Source: Chytridium lagenaria (taxonomy: Eukaryota > Chytridiomycota > Chytridiomycetes > Chytridiales > Chytridiaceae). From it: 64,000 bases of DNA. A program made the position numbers and the translations under genes. Positions within the stretch are counted from its first letter, which is position 1; every line of letters starts with the position of its first letter. The notes below the pieces were generated by a model, which was not told the origin of the DNA, did not search any database, and saw only the letters and a program-made list of their open reading frames with translations. Location: the NCBI GenBank assembly GCA_025449115.1, contig JAHLKC010000098.1, positions 1 to 64,000 of the forward strand, written 5' to 3'. This document shows, piece after piece, positions 63,287 through 64,000 of this stretch.

Positions 63287-64000
63287 CACCTTACAGTTTG
63301 TCAGATGGGGAAAGTCCGATTCTGATTTTTGGCCATGTTATTATATACTATTGATTACATTTTCCTTACTCGATGGAGAAGATACGCAGGGGTGATATAC
63401 AGAGACGATATGAATCTACTCCGGACTTGAGTGGTTTGGAAGTCGATGTATATCGCAGTTTTTATTGAAGGATTTGAGCAACTTCACTTATTGCACCTAC
63501 TGTCTTCTAAGAAGACTCTTTTACTTCTACAGGCCCACCCATTCTCTATTGTAATTAAAGCTTCAACCAAGACATAGTCACCTTCGTCATTTTTCTTTTC
63601 GAGCCGCTTACTTGTGTCTCATGATGAAAGGCACAGCAGTTTAATTCTGTGCCTCACCACCCGTCCTAATGTGGATATAAGAAAAACTTTCATTGGCCAC
63701 TCTAGAGAGCATTGTATTGCTTATCACCCCTCTCCTACCATTCCGATCATGCTTGAATTACTAAATGTGTTATGTATTTATTTTTAATGGCTCCAGTCCT
63801 GAATGCTTAAGGAGGCCATGCATGTAGTCGCGGAAGGGGGTTGTTCTGCCACGCTTTCTCACATAAAACGACCCAACCACTTTCAAACATCCACAAGCAT
63901 CGTTCCCTCACTCACCCTCACCGCTCTACCCCATATCTGCACTCTTTTAATTTCCCGATCCCAAAGAACCTCCACATCCCCACCTCTAGCAGAAACCTGC
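63287..64000. other. Upstream intergenic region at the window edge
   Basis: The DYRK promoter and leader would lie here. The last 200 bp is C-rich with TCACCCTCACCGCTCTACC-like runs, as in 5' leaders of this genome, so a plus-strand gene may begin just beyond the window. No coding frame with a recognisable domain was found. Confidence 0.45.

Overview
The window looks like nuclear DNA from a zoosporic (flagellated) early-diverging fungus, most likely a chytrid. Genes are intron-rich, with mostly short GT-AG introns (about 40-175 nt, a few longer). Several products have fungal character: a Vps1-type dynamin, exportin-T, a fungalysin with CBM19-like chitin-binding modules, and an EI24/Rrt8-like membrane protein. 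The window also encodes cytoplasmic dynein-2 heavy chain, the retrograde intraflagellar-transport motor, which implies a cilium. No bacterial, viral or organellar block was recognised. Family names were assigned by reading translated motifs; no database search was run.

Layout. 1-5.2 kb is AT-rich and gene-poor, with short orphan reading frames and a decayed gene remnant. 5.2-7.8 kb holds a divergent pair: an EI24/Rrt8-like membrane protein (-) and a TMEM70-like mitochondrial protein (+). 8.4-14.1 kb is a clean seven-exon gene for a 1733-residue protein with two fimbrin-type calponin-homology domains and a very long coiled coil. 14.7-19.3 kb carries three minus-strand genes: a RecA-like P-loop ATPase (SWSAP1-like), a UBC4/5 ubiquitin-conjugating enzyme with microexons, and a low-complexity protein with a 4 x 36 bp tandem repeat. 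19.5-26.0 kb has a HEAT/ARM protein (BRAT1-like candidate) and Vps1 dynamin, both plus. 26.5-35.3 kb has exportin-T (-), SmD3 (-) head-to-head with a PAAT-like gene (+), and an unrecognised basic protein (-). 35.5-42.1 kb has the multi-modular M36 protease, a 495 bp inverted-repeat element and glutathione reductase (all genes plus). 42.5-63.3 kb is a minus-strand run: CDK1, an IQ-motif protein, DYNC2H1 (about 14 kb) and a DYRK-family kinase.

There is no operon logic. The genes are mostly housekeeping (cell cycle, splicing, tRNA export, ubiquitination, vacuolar/endosomal fission, redox, ciliary transport) plus one secreted protease likely aimed at chitinous or proteinaceous substrates. The most distinctive items are the CH-domain/giant coiled-coil protein, the CBM19-bearing fungalysin, the BRAT1-like protein with a cysteine-containing tail, and the small inverted-repeat element.

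A caveat covers the whole window. At least ten otherwise well-conserved genes carry single-base frameshifts, often in homopolymers, and Vps1 has about ten in its GTPase domain. Neighbouring exons are intact, so I read these as consensus errors of an unpolished long-read assembly rather than pseudogenisation. Coordinates given for genes are whole coding spans including introns; boundaries inside frameshifted genes are approximate.
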